64,000 nt of DNA from Verrucomicrobiaceae bacterium (GTDB lineage Bacteria; Verrucomicrobiota; Verrucomicrobiia; Verrucomicrobiales; Verrucomicrobiaceae): assembly GCA_947507875.1 (NCBI GenBank), contig CANNQP010000009.1, positions 43,060 through 107,059 on the forward strand, read 5' to 3'. The notes below the pieces were generated by a model. That model saw nothing but the letters and a program-made list of their open reading frames with translations. It made no database searches and was not told where the DNA came from. The translations under genes and the position numbers were made by a program. The first letter of the stretch is position 1, and every line of letters begins with the position of its first letter. Shown here piece by piece: positions 1-8,189 of the stretch.

Positions 1-1
1 G

Positions 2-562
2 CTGGCGCGCGCTCAGGGGGGCATCACGCTGGTGTTGCCTCACCCAATTTTGGAAGAGGCGAGGGCACGGCTGGGTGATGCGCCGATTGAGCTGGTGGGC
101 CTAGGTGCAGGGGAGAGCTGTGAGCTGCAGGGATGGCGTCTCACCGGCGTCCCTGCGATGCATGACGACCTGAAAACAGATGAGCAAGGACGCCATCACT
201 ACTTGGGATTTTTGATCCAGCGGGCAGGCTTTTGCTTTTACCACAGCGGTGACACGCGTTGGTATCCTGATTTGGCGAACTGGCTGCTCGATCCCGCCTG
301 CGATGTCATGCTGCTGCCGATCAATGGCCACAAGCCAGAACGTCGTGTGGCGGGCAATATGGATGGGACCGAGGCCGCTGTCTTGGCGAGATCCTGCCAC
401 GCGCGGCTCGTGGTGCCCTGCCATTACGACATGTTCACCTTCAATACGGAATCGCCAGACGAATTCATCACGGCCTGCGGGCATCTGGCTCAGCCTCATC
501 GTATCCTGCGTGGTGGGGAAAAGCTTAGTTTGGAAAGGCATTCGACAGCCGTTTCGGTCTAG
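2..562 (+). CDS. UlaG-like MBL-fold hydrolase, 5' end outside window
   Basis: C-terminal part of a metallo-beta-lactamase-fold hydrolase. The frame is open from base 2 to the stop at 560-562. A GTG at 32 could be read as a start, but the codons before it continue in the same style (LARAQGGITL), so the true start lies upstream of the window. Visible family features are HSGDTRWYP (metal-ligand region), INGHKPERRVAGNMDGTEA and a late VPCHYDMF segment. This order is typical of the UlaG (L-ascorbate-6-phosphate lactonase) branch, which hydrolyses a lactone using a divalent metal in the cytoplasm. The N-terminal HxHxDH motif is not in the window, so the substrate cannot be fixed. No related sugar-acid genes follow; hflK begins about 150 bp downstream. 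Confidence 0.8.
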   Translation: MARAQGGITLVLPHPILEEARARLGDAPIELVGLGAGESCELQGWRLTGVPAMHDDLKTDEQGRHHYLGFLIQRAGFCFYHSGDTRWYPDLANWLLDPACDVMLLPINGHKPERRVAGNMDGTEAAVLARSCHARLVVPCHYDMFTFNTESPDEFITACGHLAQPHRILRGGEKLSLERHSTAVSV

Positions 563-715
563 ATGGCGGACTGCGTGTCGAGGGGCTGAATCTCTTCATG
601 CATGGACCTAGGATCTCTGGGTGCTTGAGAGCTGAAAGCTAAAGTTTCCCAGTGGCGGAAGGCCTGTTGCGCTTTGTCTTTGGACAAAGCAGCTCAAGGC
701 GTCTAGCCTAAGCTC

Positions 716-1750
716 ATGTCCGCGTCCCCAGCCTTACCTTTTCCTGGTCCAGAGCGTTTGCGGTTCAGTCCGCTGAAGATTCTCATGGGCGTTGTGGCCC
801 TGACCGCAGGCGCAGGATTGTTTTCCAGTTTTTATCAGGTGCCGATCAACTCAGAGGCCATTGTGCAGCGATTCGGCAAGTTTTTGAAAATCACGCAGCC
901 CGGATTGCACTTCAAGCTACCATGGGGGATCGATGCGGTGACGCTGGTCGAGACTCGGCGACAACTGAAGTTGGAATTTGGCTACGGCAGTCGTGGTGCG
1001 ATGAATGAGTACCAATACAACCATGACCCTGAGGACATGCAGCTGGAGAAAAACATGGTCACTGGCGATCTCAACGCTGCGGTGGTGGAGTGGGTTGTGC
1101 AGTTCCACATCAGCGATGCTCGTGCGTATGTGTTCCAGTTTCTCGAACCCCAGGCGACCCTGCGAGACATCTCCGAATCCGTGATGCGTGAGGTTGTGGG
1201 CGATCGCACGATTGACGAGGTTTTGACGGTGGGACGCCAGGAAATGGAGGTGAAAGCTCTGGAGCGACTCCAGCAGATCGCCAGCACCTTGGACATGGGG
1301 GTGCACATCGACCAAGTGCAGCTCGGTAATGTGAATCCTCCGAGTCAGGTCAAAGACAGCTTTGACGAAGTCAACCGAGCACAGCAGCAGCGGGAAGCAG
1401 CGATCAATCAAGCAAGTGGGGAATACAATCGTGTCATCCCAGAAGCGCGAGGCAAAGCTGAACAAAGCATTAGCCAAGCGGAAGGTTATGCGACGGAGAG
1501 AATCAACCGTGCCGAGGGTGATGCCTCTCGGTTCAAGACCTTGTTGTCGGAGTATCAAAAGGCACCTGAGGTGACGCAAAAGCGCATCTATCTTGAAACG
1601 CTGGCGGAGATTCTACCCCAGGTGCCGGGCAAAGTCATTGTGGATGACCGGGTGCCGCAGTTCCTACCGCTGATGCATTTGCAACAACGTTCCCAAGCTC
1701 CCGCTACGGCTCCTCAGGCCAGAACCCAACCCCGCCCTTCTGCTCGATGA
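716..1750 (+). CDS. hflK: HflK, membrane protease modulator
   Basis: SPFH/band-7 protein of 344 residues. One N-terminal membrane segment lies at about residues 21-41, after a Pro-rich cytoplasmic leader. The SPFH domain follows (IVQRFGKFLKITQPGLHFKLPW), then a long Ala/Glu/Gln-rich helical region (about 225-290) and a Pro/Gln-rich tail. In bacteria HflK forms a large periplasmic cage with HflC around the AAA protease FtsH and modulates membrane-protein turnover. The stop overlaps the hflC start by 4 bp (ATGA), which indicates translational coupling. The two-gene order is the usual one. No Shine-Dalgarno sequence is evident before the ATG at 716. Confidence 0.93.
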   Translation: MSASPALPFPGPERLRFSPLKILMGVVALTAGAGLFSSFYQVPINSEAIVQRFGKFLKITQPGLHFKLPWGIDAVTLVETRRQLKLEFGYGSRGAMNEYQYNHDPEDMQLEKNMVTGDLNAAVVEWVVQFHISDARAYVFQFLEPQATLRDISESVMREVVGDRTIDEVLTVGRQEMEVKALERLQQIASTLDMGVHIDQVQLGNVNPPSQVKDSFDEVNRAQQQREAAINQASGEYNRVIPEARGKAEQSISQAEGYATERINRAEGDASRFKTLLSEYQKAPEVTQKRIYLETLAEILPQVPGKVIVDDRVPQFLPLMHLQQRSQAPATAPQARTQPRPSAR

Positions 1751-2790
1751 AATCTTCCATTCCACTGCTCATTCTCATCATCGGCTTTTTGCTCTACATC
1801 CTGGGCCGCGCTAGCTTTTACTCCGTGGGTGAGACGGAGCAGGTCATCATCACCCAATTCGGCAAGCCCGTAGGAGAGACGATACGCGACGCGGGTCTGC
1901 ACCTGAAGACACCCTTCATCCAAAAGGTCAACCGTTTCGAAAAACGCATCATGGAGTGGGATGGCCTGCCGGTGGATATGCCGACGCGTGACAAGGTTTA
2001 CATCGTCGTCGATACCTTTGCCCGCTGGCGCATCACGGACCCTCGCGTATTTTTTGAAAACCTGCGCGACGAGCGTGGGGCGGACTCTCGACTGACCGAT
2101 ATTCTTGGCAGTGAGACACGCAATGTCATCGCTCGTCATGACTTCATTGAAGCCATCCGCAATACGAAGGATCGCAAGGCTGCAAGAGAGGCCTTTGTGG
2201 TGGCTGACACGGCTTCGATCGCTGATTCTCGCATTGGAACGATGCCTGCCATCTTGAAGGGGCGAAGTGAATTGGAACGGGAAATCTACAACAATGCGGC
2301 CCCGAAGGTGAAGGGCTTTGGCATCGAACTTATCGATCTGCGGTTCAAGCGCATCAACTACACGCCTGCGGTTAGCCAAACCATTTATCAACGCATGGTC
2401 AGCGAGCGCACCCAGATCGCGGAGCGTTTCAAGTCCGAGGGGGCAGGGGAGGCTGCAAAAATTTTGGGGCAGCGAGAGCGTGATCTAAAAGAGATCGAAT
2501 CCCAAGCCTACCGAAAGGTTCAGGAGATCGAAGGTGAAGCAGATGCAAAGGCCACAGAGATCTATGCCAAAGCCTACAATCAAAGCCCGGAGGCCGCGCG
2601 CTTGTTTGAGTTTTTGAAAACCATGGAGACCTACAAGGCAATCATCACGCAGGATACCAATCTCATCCTCAGCACCGACAGCGATTTTTTGCGTTACTTG
2701 AAATCGTCGGAAGACCGCCCTGCAGCATCCTCAGCCCAGGCTGATCCACTGCAAAGCCTGCCAAGTCTCATCGATATGGTTCGTCAGTAG
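1747..2790 (+). CDS. hflC: HflC, membrane protease modulator
   Basis: SPFH/band-7 protein of 347 residues, partner of HflK. A single membrane helix lies at residues 5-20, directly followed by the band-7 domain (VGETEQVIITQFGKPVGETI, LHLKTPFIQKVNRFEKR). The central segment SERTQIAERFKSEGAGEA is the classic HflC hallmark. A coiled helical stretch and FLKTMETYKAIITQDTNLILSTDSDFLRYL near the end are also typical. It acts with HflK and FtsH on the periplasmic face of the inner membrane. It starts inside the hflK stop codon. No terminator-like hairpin follows; the next gene starts about 180 bp further on. Confidence 0.93.
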   Translation: MKSSIPLLILIIGFLLYILGRASFYSVGETEQVIITQFGKPVGETIRDAGLHLKTPFIQKVNRFEKRIMEWDGLPVDMPTRDKVYIVVDTFARWRITDPRVFFENLRDERGADSRLTDILGSETRNVIARHDFIEAIRNTKDRKAAREAFVVADTASIADSRIGTMPAILKGRSELEREIYNNAAPKVKGFGIELIDLRFKRINYTPAVSQTIYQRMVSERTQIAERFKSEGAGEAAKILGQRERDLKEIESQAYRKVQEIEGEADAKATEIYAKAYNQSPEAARLFEFLKTMETYKAIITQDTNLILSTDSDFLRYLKSSEDRPAASSAQADPLQSLPSLIDMVRQ

Positions 2791-2974
2791 TTGGCTTAAC
2801 TACGGCACTTGTTTAGGTTCAATTTTGTTCCCAACAGCTAGGAGTTATGGCGAAAAATTAGCCAACTCTGCTTCTGGTATGGACGATTCCGCCACGCTCA
2901 AGTGTCGCTGGCAAGATCCTGCTCAGTTGTGGCGTAGGGGTATGCTAATTTTTTCTATGCCTGTTCATTCTATC

Positions 2975-5900
2975 ATGAAAACTCGCCTGACTGCCCTCTT
3001 GCTGGTTGCGACGGCTCTCCATGCAGCCCCATCGAAAGAGGAAGCGATGGATCCTGCTAAGCCGGTTTCCTTTTACAAACACATCCGCCCGATCCTTCAG
3101 GCGAATTGCACAGGCTGCCACCAACCTGCCAAAGCCAAAGGCGATTATGTGATGACGGACTTCGCTAAGTTGTTGGCTGGAGGTGAGGAAGGTGTCGCGA
3201 TCGTTCCTGGGAAGCCAGCGGAATCCAATCTGCTCAAGGTCTCGACTCCGAACGCTGAGGGGAAGGTAGAAATGCCACCCAAGGGTGATCCTTTGCATGA
3301 GTCCCAGGTTGCTCTGATCAAAAAGTGGATCAGCGAAGGCGCTAAAGATGACACGCCCGCTTCGGCCATCGCTCACTACGACATGGAGCATCCTCCCGTT
3401 TATGTCACGGCACCAGCCGTCACTTCAATGGAGCATTCTCCTGACGGCTCCATGATCGCAGTGGCTGGCTATCATGAAGTTTTGGTGCACAAAGCGGATG
3501 GCTCGGGCATCGTCGCTCGACTTGTGGGTTTGGCGGAGCGTATCCAAAAACTGGCCTGGAGCCCAGATGGCAAGAAGATCCTCGTCACAGGCGGCAGCCC
3601 TGCTCGCATGGGAGAAATCCAGATCTGGGATGTTGCTGCCAAGAAGCTGGAACTCTCCAAGTCGCTGACGTTCGACACGCTCTATGGAGCCAGCTGGTCG
3701 CCCGATGGAAAGTTCATCGCTGTTGGCTGTGGCGACAATGGTCTCCGTGCCTTTGAAGCTGCGTCAGGGAAAGAAGTCGTCTTCATGGGCGGACACAGCG
3801 ATTGGGTGCTGGATACCGTTTGGGGGTTGGAGGGAAAGCTCATCGCTTCCTGCGGTCGTGACATGAGTGTCAAGCTAACCGAGGTTGCCACTCAGCGTTT
3901 CATCGACAACATCACTTCCATCACCCCAGGCGCTTTGAAAGGTGGCGTGCAGGCATTGGCACGGCATCCCTTGCGCAATGAGATTTTGATCGGTGGCACC
4001 GATGGTGTACCAGCCATCTACCGAATGGAGCGCATCACCAAGCGAGTCATCGGCGACAATGCGAATCTGATCCGTCGCTTTCCTGCCATGGAAGGTCGTA
4101 TCTTTGGCGTCGATTTTGCCCCTGACGGCAAACGCATCGTCGCAGGCGCATCGCATGAGGGGGCGGGGGCGGTGAATCTATATGCAAGCGAGTATGATAG
4201 TACTTTACCTGAGGCCGTGAAGAAGATCATCGAAACCGTCAACGGCAAAGGCAAGGAGCTCGATGACTGGGTCACTCGAGACGTAAAACTGCTCAGTAGC
4301 ACCCCTATTCCCTGTGGCATTTTCACGGTCAGCTTTTCCCCTGATGGCAAGCTTGTGGCCGCAGCAGGTCAAGATGGTCACATTCGGCTGATCGAGGCTG
4401 CGACGGGGAAGATCGCTAAGCAGTTCTTGAGCGTGCCACTGGTGGCAGACAAAGCCCTGGCTGCGAGTGAAGTAATTGCTGACGATAGCGTCCGCGCTAC
4501 GGTGAAAAAAGATGATAAAGTCGAGACGCTCGTGCCCGGCCTGACGATCTCCAGCATCGACGTGGAGCCGAAGAGTGTCAGCATTGTGAAGCCCACTGAA
4601 TATGCTCAGCTGCTGGTCACGGCCACGATGAGTGATGGTAGTAAGGCAGACATCACCCGCATGGCTAAGCTAACGAGCACGAATGCCAAGGCGGCGAGCA
4701 TCAACGAGCGTGGTCTCGTGCGACCTGGTCAAGATGGTGCAGCAGAGATCAAGATTGCCTTCATGGGCAAGGCAGCGTCCGTGCCGGTCAAGGTCAGCGG
4801 CATGAATGTCGCCCTGAAGCCTGATTATGTGCGCGATGTGATGCCCATCACGAGCAAGCTTGGCTGCAACATGGGCACCTGTCATGGTGCCAAAGACGGC
4901 AAAGCAGGCTTCAAGCTCAGTCTGCGAGGCTATGACCCAATCTATGATGTGCTAGCCTTCACGGATGAACTCGCCAGTCGCCGTGCCAATGTGGCTTCGC
5001 CGGAGCATTCTCTCATGCTTTTGAAGGCAAGTGGTAGCGTGCCTCATGAAGGCGGACAGCTCACCGTGCCTGGCGAGCTTTATTATGAAACGCTGAAAGC
5101 CTGGATCAGCCAAGGGGCAAAGCTAGATCTCAAAACCCCAAAGGTCACAAGCATCGAAGTCTTTCCCAAAAACCCAGTTTTGGAGCGCATCGGGCATCGG
5201 CAGCAGATGCGCGTCATCGCTCACTATGCGGATGGTTATGTCAAAGACGTCACCGCAGAGGCATTCCTTGAAAGTGGCAATGGAGATGTGATCGAGGCCG
5301 ATAAGACGGGCTTGATGACCAGCTTGCGCCGTGGCGAAGCTGCCATTCTGGCTCGCTTTGAAGGAGCCTATGCCGCGACAACCATCACCGTGATGGGGGA
5401 CCGCACGGGTTTTGCCTGGAAAGAGCCCGAGAAGTGGAACAGGATTGACGAATTCACGGCTCGCAAATGGCAGCGCATGAAGATTCAGCCCAGCGGCCTT
5501 TGTAGTGATGAAGACTTCCTTCGCCGCATCCACATTGATCTCACCGGGCTGCCTCCGAAGGTTGAGGATGTGCGTGCATTCCTTGCGGATCAGCGGGATA
5601 TTCGAACGAAGCGAAATGAAGTCATTGAACGGCTCATCGGCAATCCTGATTTCGTGGATCATTGGTCGAACAAATGGGCAGACATGCTGCAGGTGAACTC
5701 AAAGTTCTTAGGCGCGGAAGGTGTGAAAATCCTGCGTGAGTGGATCAAGCAACAGGTCGCAGAGAACACGCCTTACGATCGCATGGCTTACCGAATCATC
5801 ACGGCCACGGGGTCAAATAAAGACAACCCCGCTGCGGCCTACTTCAAGACGGTGCGCACGCCAGAAGAGTTGGTGGAAAACACGACGCACCTTTTCCTAG

Positions 5901-8065
5901 CCACTCGTTTCAACTGCAACAAGTGCCACGACCACCCTTTCGAGAAGTGGACCTGGGATCAGTACTACCAGACAGCTGCCTTCTTTGCCCAAATCGACCT
6001 CAAGACGGATCCTGCTAGTGCGGGTAAAACGATCGGAGGCACTGCGGTGGAAGGAGCCAAGCCTCTCTTCGAGGTTGTCGCGGATAAGCGAGAAGGGGAG
6101 ATGAATCACCTGCGCACGAACAAGCCAATTGCACCCCAAGTGCCTTATGATGCGGAGTTGGTGAGCAAGACGGCTACCTCACGCCGGGAGCAATTTGCTA
6201 CGTGGATGACGAGTCCCGAGAACGATTACTTCGCCATGAGCTACGCCAACCGGATTTGGGGCTACTTAACTGGTACGGGCGTCATTGAGCCTCTGGATGA
6301 CATTCGAGCTGGCAATCCGCCAAGCAATCCAGAACTGCTGCAATACCTAACGAATGAGTTCATTCAAAGTGGCTTCAACGTGCGCCATTTGATGAGAATA
6401 ATCGTTCAAAGTCGCACCTACCAGCTAGAGCTAGCCACCAACCGCTGGAATGAAGATGACCAAGTCAACTATAGCCACGCCAAGGCACGTCGCCTTCCAG
6501 CTGAGGTCCTGTTTGACTCTGTTTTCACGGTGACCGGAAGCCTGCCGAACATCCCTGGCGTGCCCAAAGGTACTCGCGCGGCCCAGCTGATCGATGGTCA
6601 GACCCAACTGCCCGATGGATTCCTCACGAACTTCGGCAAGCCAGCGCGAGAATCTGTCTGCGAGTGCGAACGTAGCAATGATGTGAACTTGGGGCCAGTC
6701 ATGGCGCTGATGTCAGGACCGACTGTTGGTGATGCCATCAGCGATCCGAACAACGCCATTGCGAAGCTTTCCCGAGAGGTTCAAGACGATTCAAAGCTGA
6801 TTGAAGAAATCTTCATCCGCATTCTGAATCGCAAACCCACCGGCCAAGAGATCAATGCCGCTCTGGCGAGCATGGCCAGCATGGATGTCGAGCATAAGCA
6901 ACTGGCTGCAGAATGGCAGGCCAAGGAAGTCGAGCAAAAGCCCATCATCGCGAAGGCTGAGGCAGACCGTTTGGTCGGTATCCAGGCTGCGAAGACAGAA
7001 CTCGAAGCCTACCGCGTCAAGATCGCACCTGATGTGAAAAAGAAAGAAGAAGCACGACTCGCTGCCATTCAAGCCGCTGAAGCTAAGGTCAAAGCTGCAA
7101 AAGAATCCGTGCCCATGACCCAGCCCAAGTGGGAAAACTACCTGGATCTCAGTGCAGAATGGCATCCCTTGGAAGTGAAGGTCCAGAGAGCCGCTGGAGT
7201 CGAGAAGATCGAAGTTCTGCCAGATGGTTCGCTTTTGGCCAAAGCTCTGCCTGAAGGCAAGCAAAGCACTGGAAACTATCTCCTCGTGGGTAAGTCAATG
7301 CTGCCGAACATTACAGCGATCAAACTTGAGATGTTGCCCGATGATCGTTTGCCTAACAATGGGCCTGGTCTTGCGCCTGATGGCAATTTTGTCCTGAGCG
7401 AATTCATCGTTACGACTCAGTCAGCAGGTGCTAAGGCAACACGTGCGGCAGCCATCGCTCAGGGGCTGAAGCATCCCCAAGCGGATTTTGAGCAAAACAA
7501 CTTCCCAGTCGCTGAAGCCCTAAAGAAAGGAAATCGAGACCGGGGTTGGGCTGTCAGTCCTGACACGGGTTACCGTCACGAGGCGATTTTTTCCTTCGAT
7601 AAACCCGTGTCACATGATGACGGTACGAGCTTTTCCGTTCAGATGGTTAGCAACTTTCAGAACGGCAAATACAATCCTGGTCGCTTCCGCCTTTGGGTGA
7701 CTAGCAGTGCCTTGGTTCGGTTTGGCGTTCCTGCCTCGGTAGCAGCAGCGATTAAGGCCCCCCAGCGTAATGCCGAACAAAAGCAGCTCCTGACGGAGCA
7801 CTTCCTGCATCAATTCCGTGACTACCAAGCGCAGAAAAAGGCGCTCGCCAATGCGAGCAAGCCCGTGCCCATCGACCCACAAGTCATTGCACTGGAAACC
7901 AAGTATGTGGAATCTCAGAAGCCCATCAGCTTGGATCCGAAATTGGTGCAGTTACGGCGTGATGCAGACCTGAGCGCCAAGCAATTGGCGAACAAGCGAC
8001 TCACTCATGCTCAAGATTTGGCTTGGGCGCTGATCAATTCTCCGGCATTCCTTTTCAATCACTGA
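2975..8065 (+). CDS. Giant secreted cytochrome/WD40/DUF1549/DUF1553 protein
   Basis: A secreted multidomain protein of 1696 residues. The frame is open from 2825, but I place the start at 2975 because MKTRLTALLLVATALHAAP is a clean signal peptide and the upstream codons look non-coding. Domains in order: a PSCyt1-type cytochrome region with CTGCH (45-49); WD40-like propeller repeats (about 135-480, several SPDGK motifs); a Big2-like domain (510-600); a CNMGTCH motif (about 631) like those in planctomycete DUF1549 proteins; a second Ig-like stretch (720-808); DUF1549 (about 815-1035, with CNKCHDHPFEKW); DUF1553 (from about 1065), interrupted by a charged coiled coil (about 1308-1378) and a beta-rich insert; and a final PSD1 tail (LAWALINSPAFLFNH). 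Such proteins are abundant in Planctomycetes and Verrucomicrobia. A role in glycan degradation with extracytoplasmic electron transfer has been proposed but is unproven. It probably forms a functional set with the next two genes. Confidence 0.85.
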   Translation: MKTRLTALLLVATALHAAPSKEEAMDPAKPVSFYKHIRPILQANCTGCHQPAKAKGDYVMTDFAKLLAGGEEGVAIVPGKPAESNLLKVSTPNAEGKVEMPPKGDPLHESQVALIKKWISEGAKDDTPASAIAHYDMEHPPVYVTAPAVTSMEHSPDGSMIAVAGYHEVLVHKADGSGIVARLVGLAERIQKLAWSPDGKKILVTGGSPARMGEIQIWDVAAKKLELSKSLTFDTLYGASWSPDGKFIAVGCGDNGLRAFEAASGKEVVFMGGHSDWVLDTVWGLEGKLIASCGRDMSVKLTEVATQRFIDNITSITPGALKGGVQALARHPLRNEILIGGTDGVPAIYRMERITKRVIGDNANLIRRFPAMEGRIFGVDFAPDGKRIVAGASHEGAGAVNLYASEYDSTLPEAVKKIIETVNGKGKELDDWVTRDVKLLSSTPIPCGIFTVSFSPDGKLVAAAGQDGHIRLIEAATGKIAKQFLSVPLVADKALAASEVIADDSVRATVKKDDKVETLVPGLTISSIDVEPKSVSIVKPTEYAQLLVTATMSDGSKADITRMAKLTSTNAKAASINERGLVRPGQDGAAEIKIAFMGKAASVPVKVSGMNVALKPDYVRDVMPITSKLGCNMGTCHGAKDGKAGFKLSLRGYDPIYDVLAFTDELASRRANVASPEHSLMLLKASGSVPHEGGQLTVPGELYYETLKAWISQGAKLDLKTPKVTSIEVFPKNPVLERIGHRQQMRVIAHYADGYVKDVTAEAFLESGNGDVIEADKTGLMTSLRRGEAAILARFEGAYAATTITVMGDRTGFAWKEPEKWNRIDEFTARKWQRMKIQPSGLCSDEDFLRRIHIDLTGLPPKVEDVRAFLADQRDIRTKRNEVIERLIGNPDFVDHWSNKWADMLQVNSKFLGAEGVKILREWIKQQVAENTPYDRMAYRIITATGSNKDNPAAAYFKTVRTPEELVENTTHLFLATRFNCNKCHDHPFEKWTWDQYYQTAAFFAQIDLKTDPASAGKTIGGTAVEGAKPLFEVVADKREGEMNHLRTNKPIAPQVPYDAELVSKTATSRREQFATWMTSPENDYFAMSYANRIWGYLTGTGVIEPLDDIRAGNPPSNPELLQYLTNEFIQSGFNVRHLMRIIVQSRTYQLELATNRWNEDDQVNYSHAKARRLPAEVLFDSVFTVTGSLPNIPGVPKGTRAAQLIDGQTQLPDGFLTNFGKPARESVCECERSNDVNLGPVMALMSGPTVGDAISDPNNAIAKLSREVQDDSKLIEEIFIRILNRKPTGQEINAALASMASMDVEHKQLAAEWQAKEVEQKPIIAKAEADRLVGIQAAKTELEAYRVKIAPDVKKKEEARLAAIQAAEAKVKAAKESVPMTQPKWENYLDLSAEWHPLEVKVQRAAGVEKIEVLPDGSLLAKALPEGKQSTGNYLLVGKSMLPNITAIKLEMLPDDRLPNNGPGLAPDGNFVLSEFIVTTQSAGAKATRAAAIAQGLKHPQADFEQNNFPVAEALKKGNRDRGWAVSPDTGYRHEAIFSFDKPVSHDDGTSFSVQMVSNFQNGKYNPGRFRLWVTSSALVRFGVPASVAAAIKAPQRNAEQKQLLTEHFLHQFRDYQAQKKALANASKPVPIDPQVIALETKYVESQKPISLDPKLVQLRRDADLSAKQLANKRLTHAQDLAWALINSPAFLFNH

Positions 8066-8189
8066 AGTCTTTCTTAAATAGAGCTGCTGCAATGAATGGT
8101 CGTGATGCGACACAGGATTTAGATCATTTCGCTGTGAAAAGACACAAATTGATCATTTCAATCTAGCGCGATTTTGCGTTCTATATCGC

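Noticed and set aside
2825..2974. N-terminal extension of the giant cytochrome protein
   Set aside because: The first 50 residues have no signal character, while the ATG at 2975 starts a clean signal peptide.
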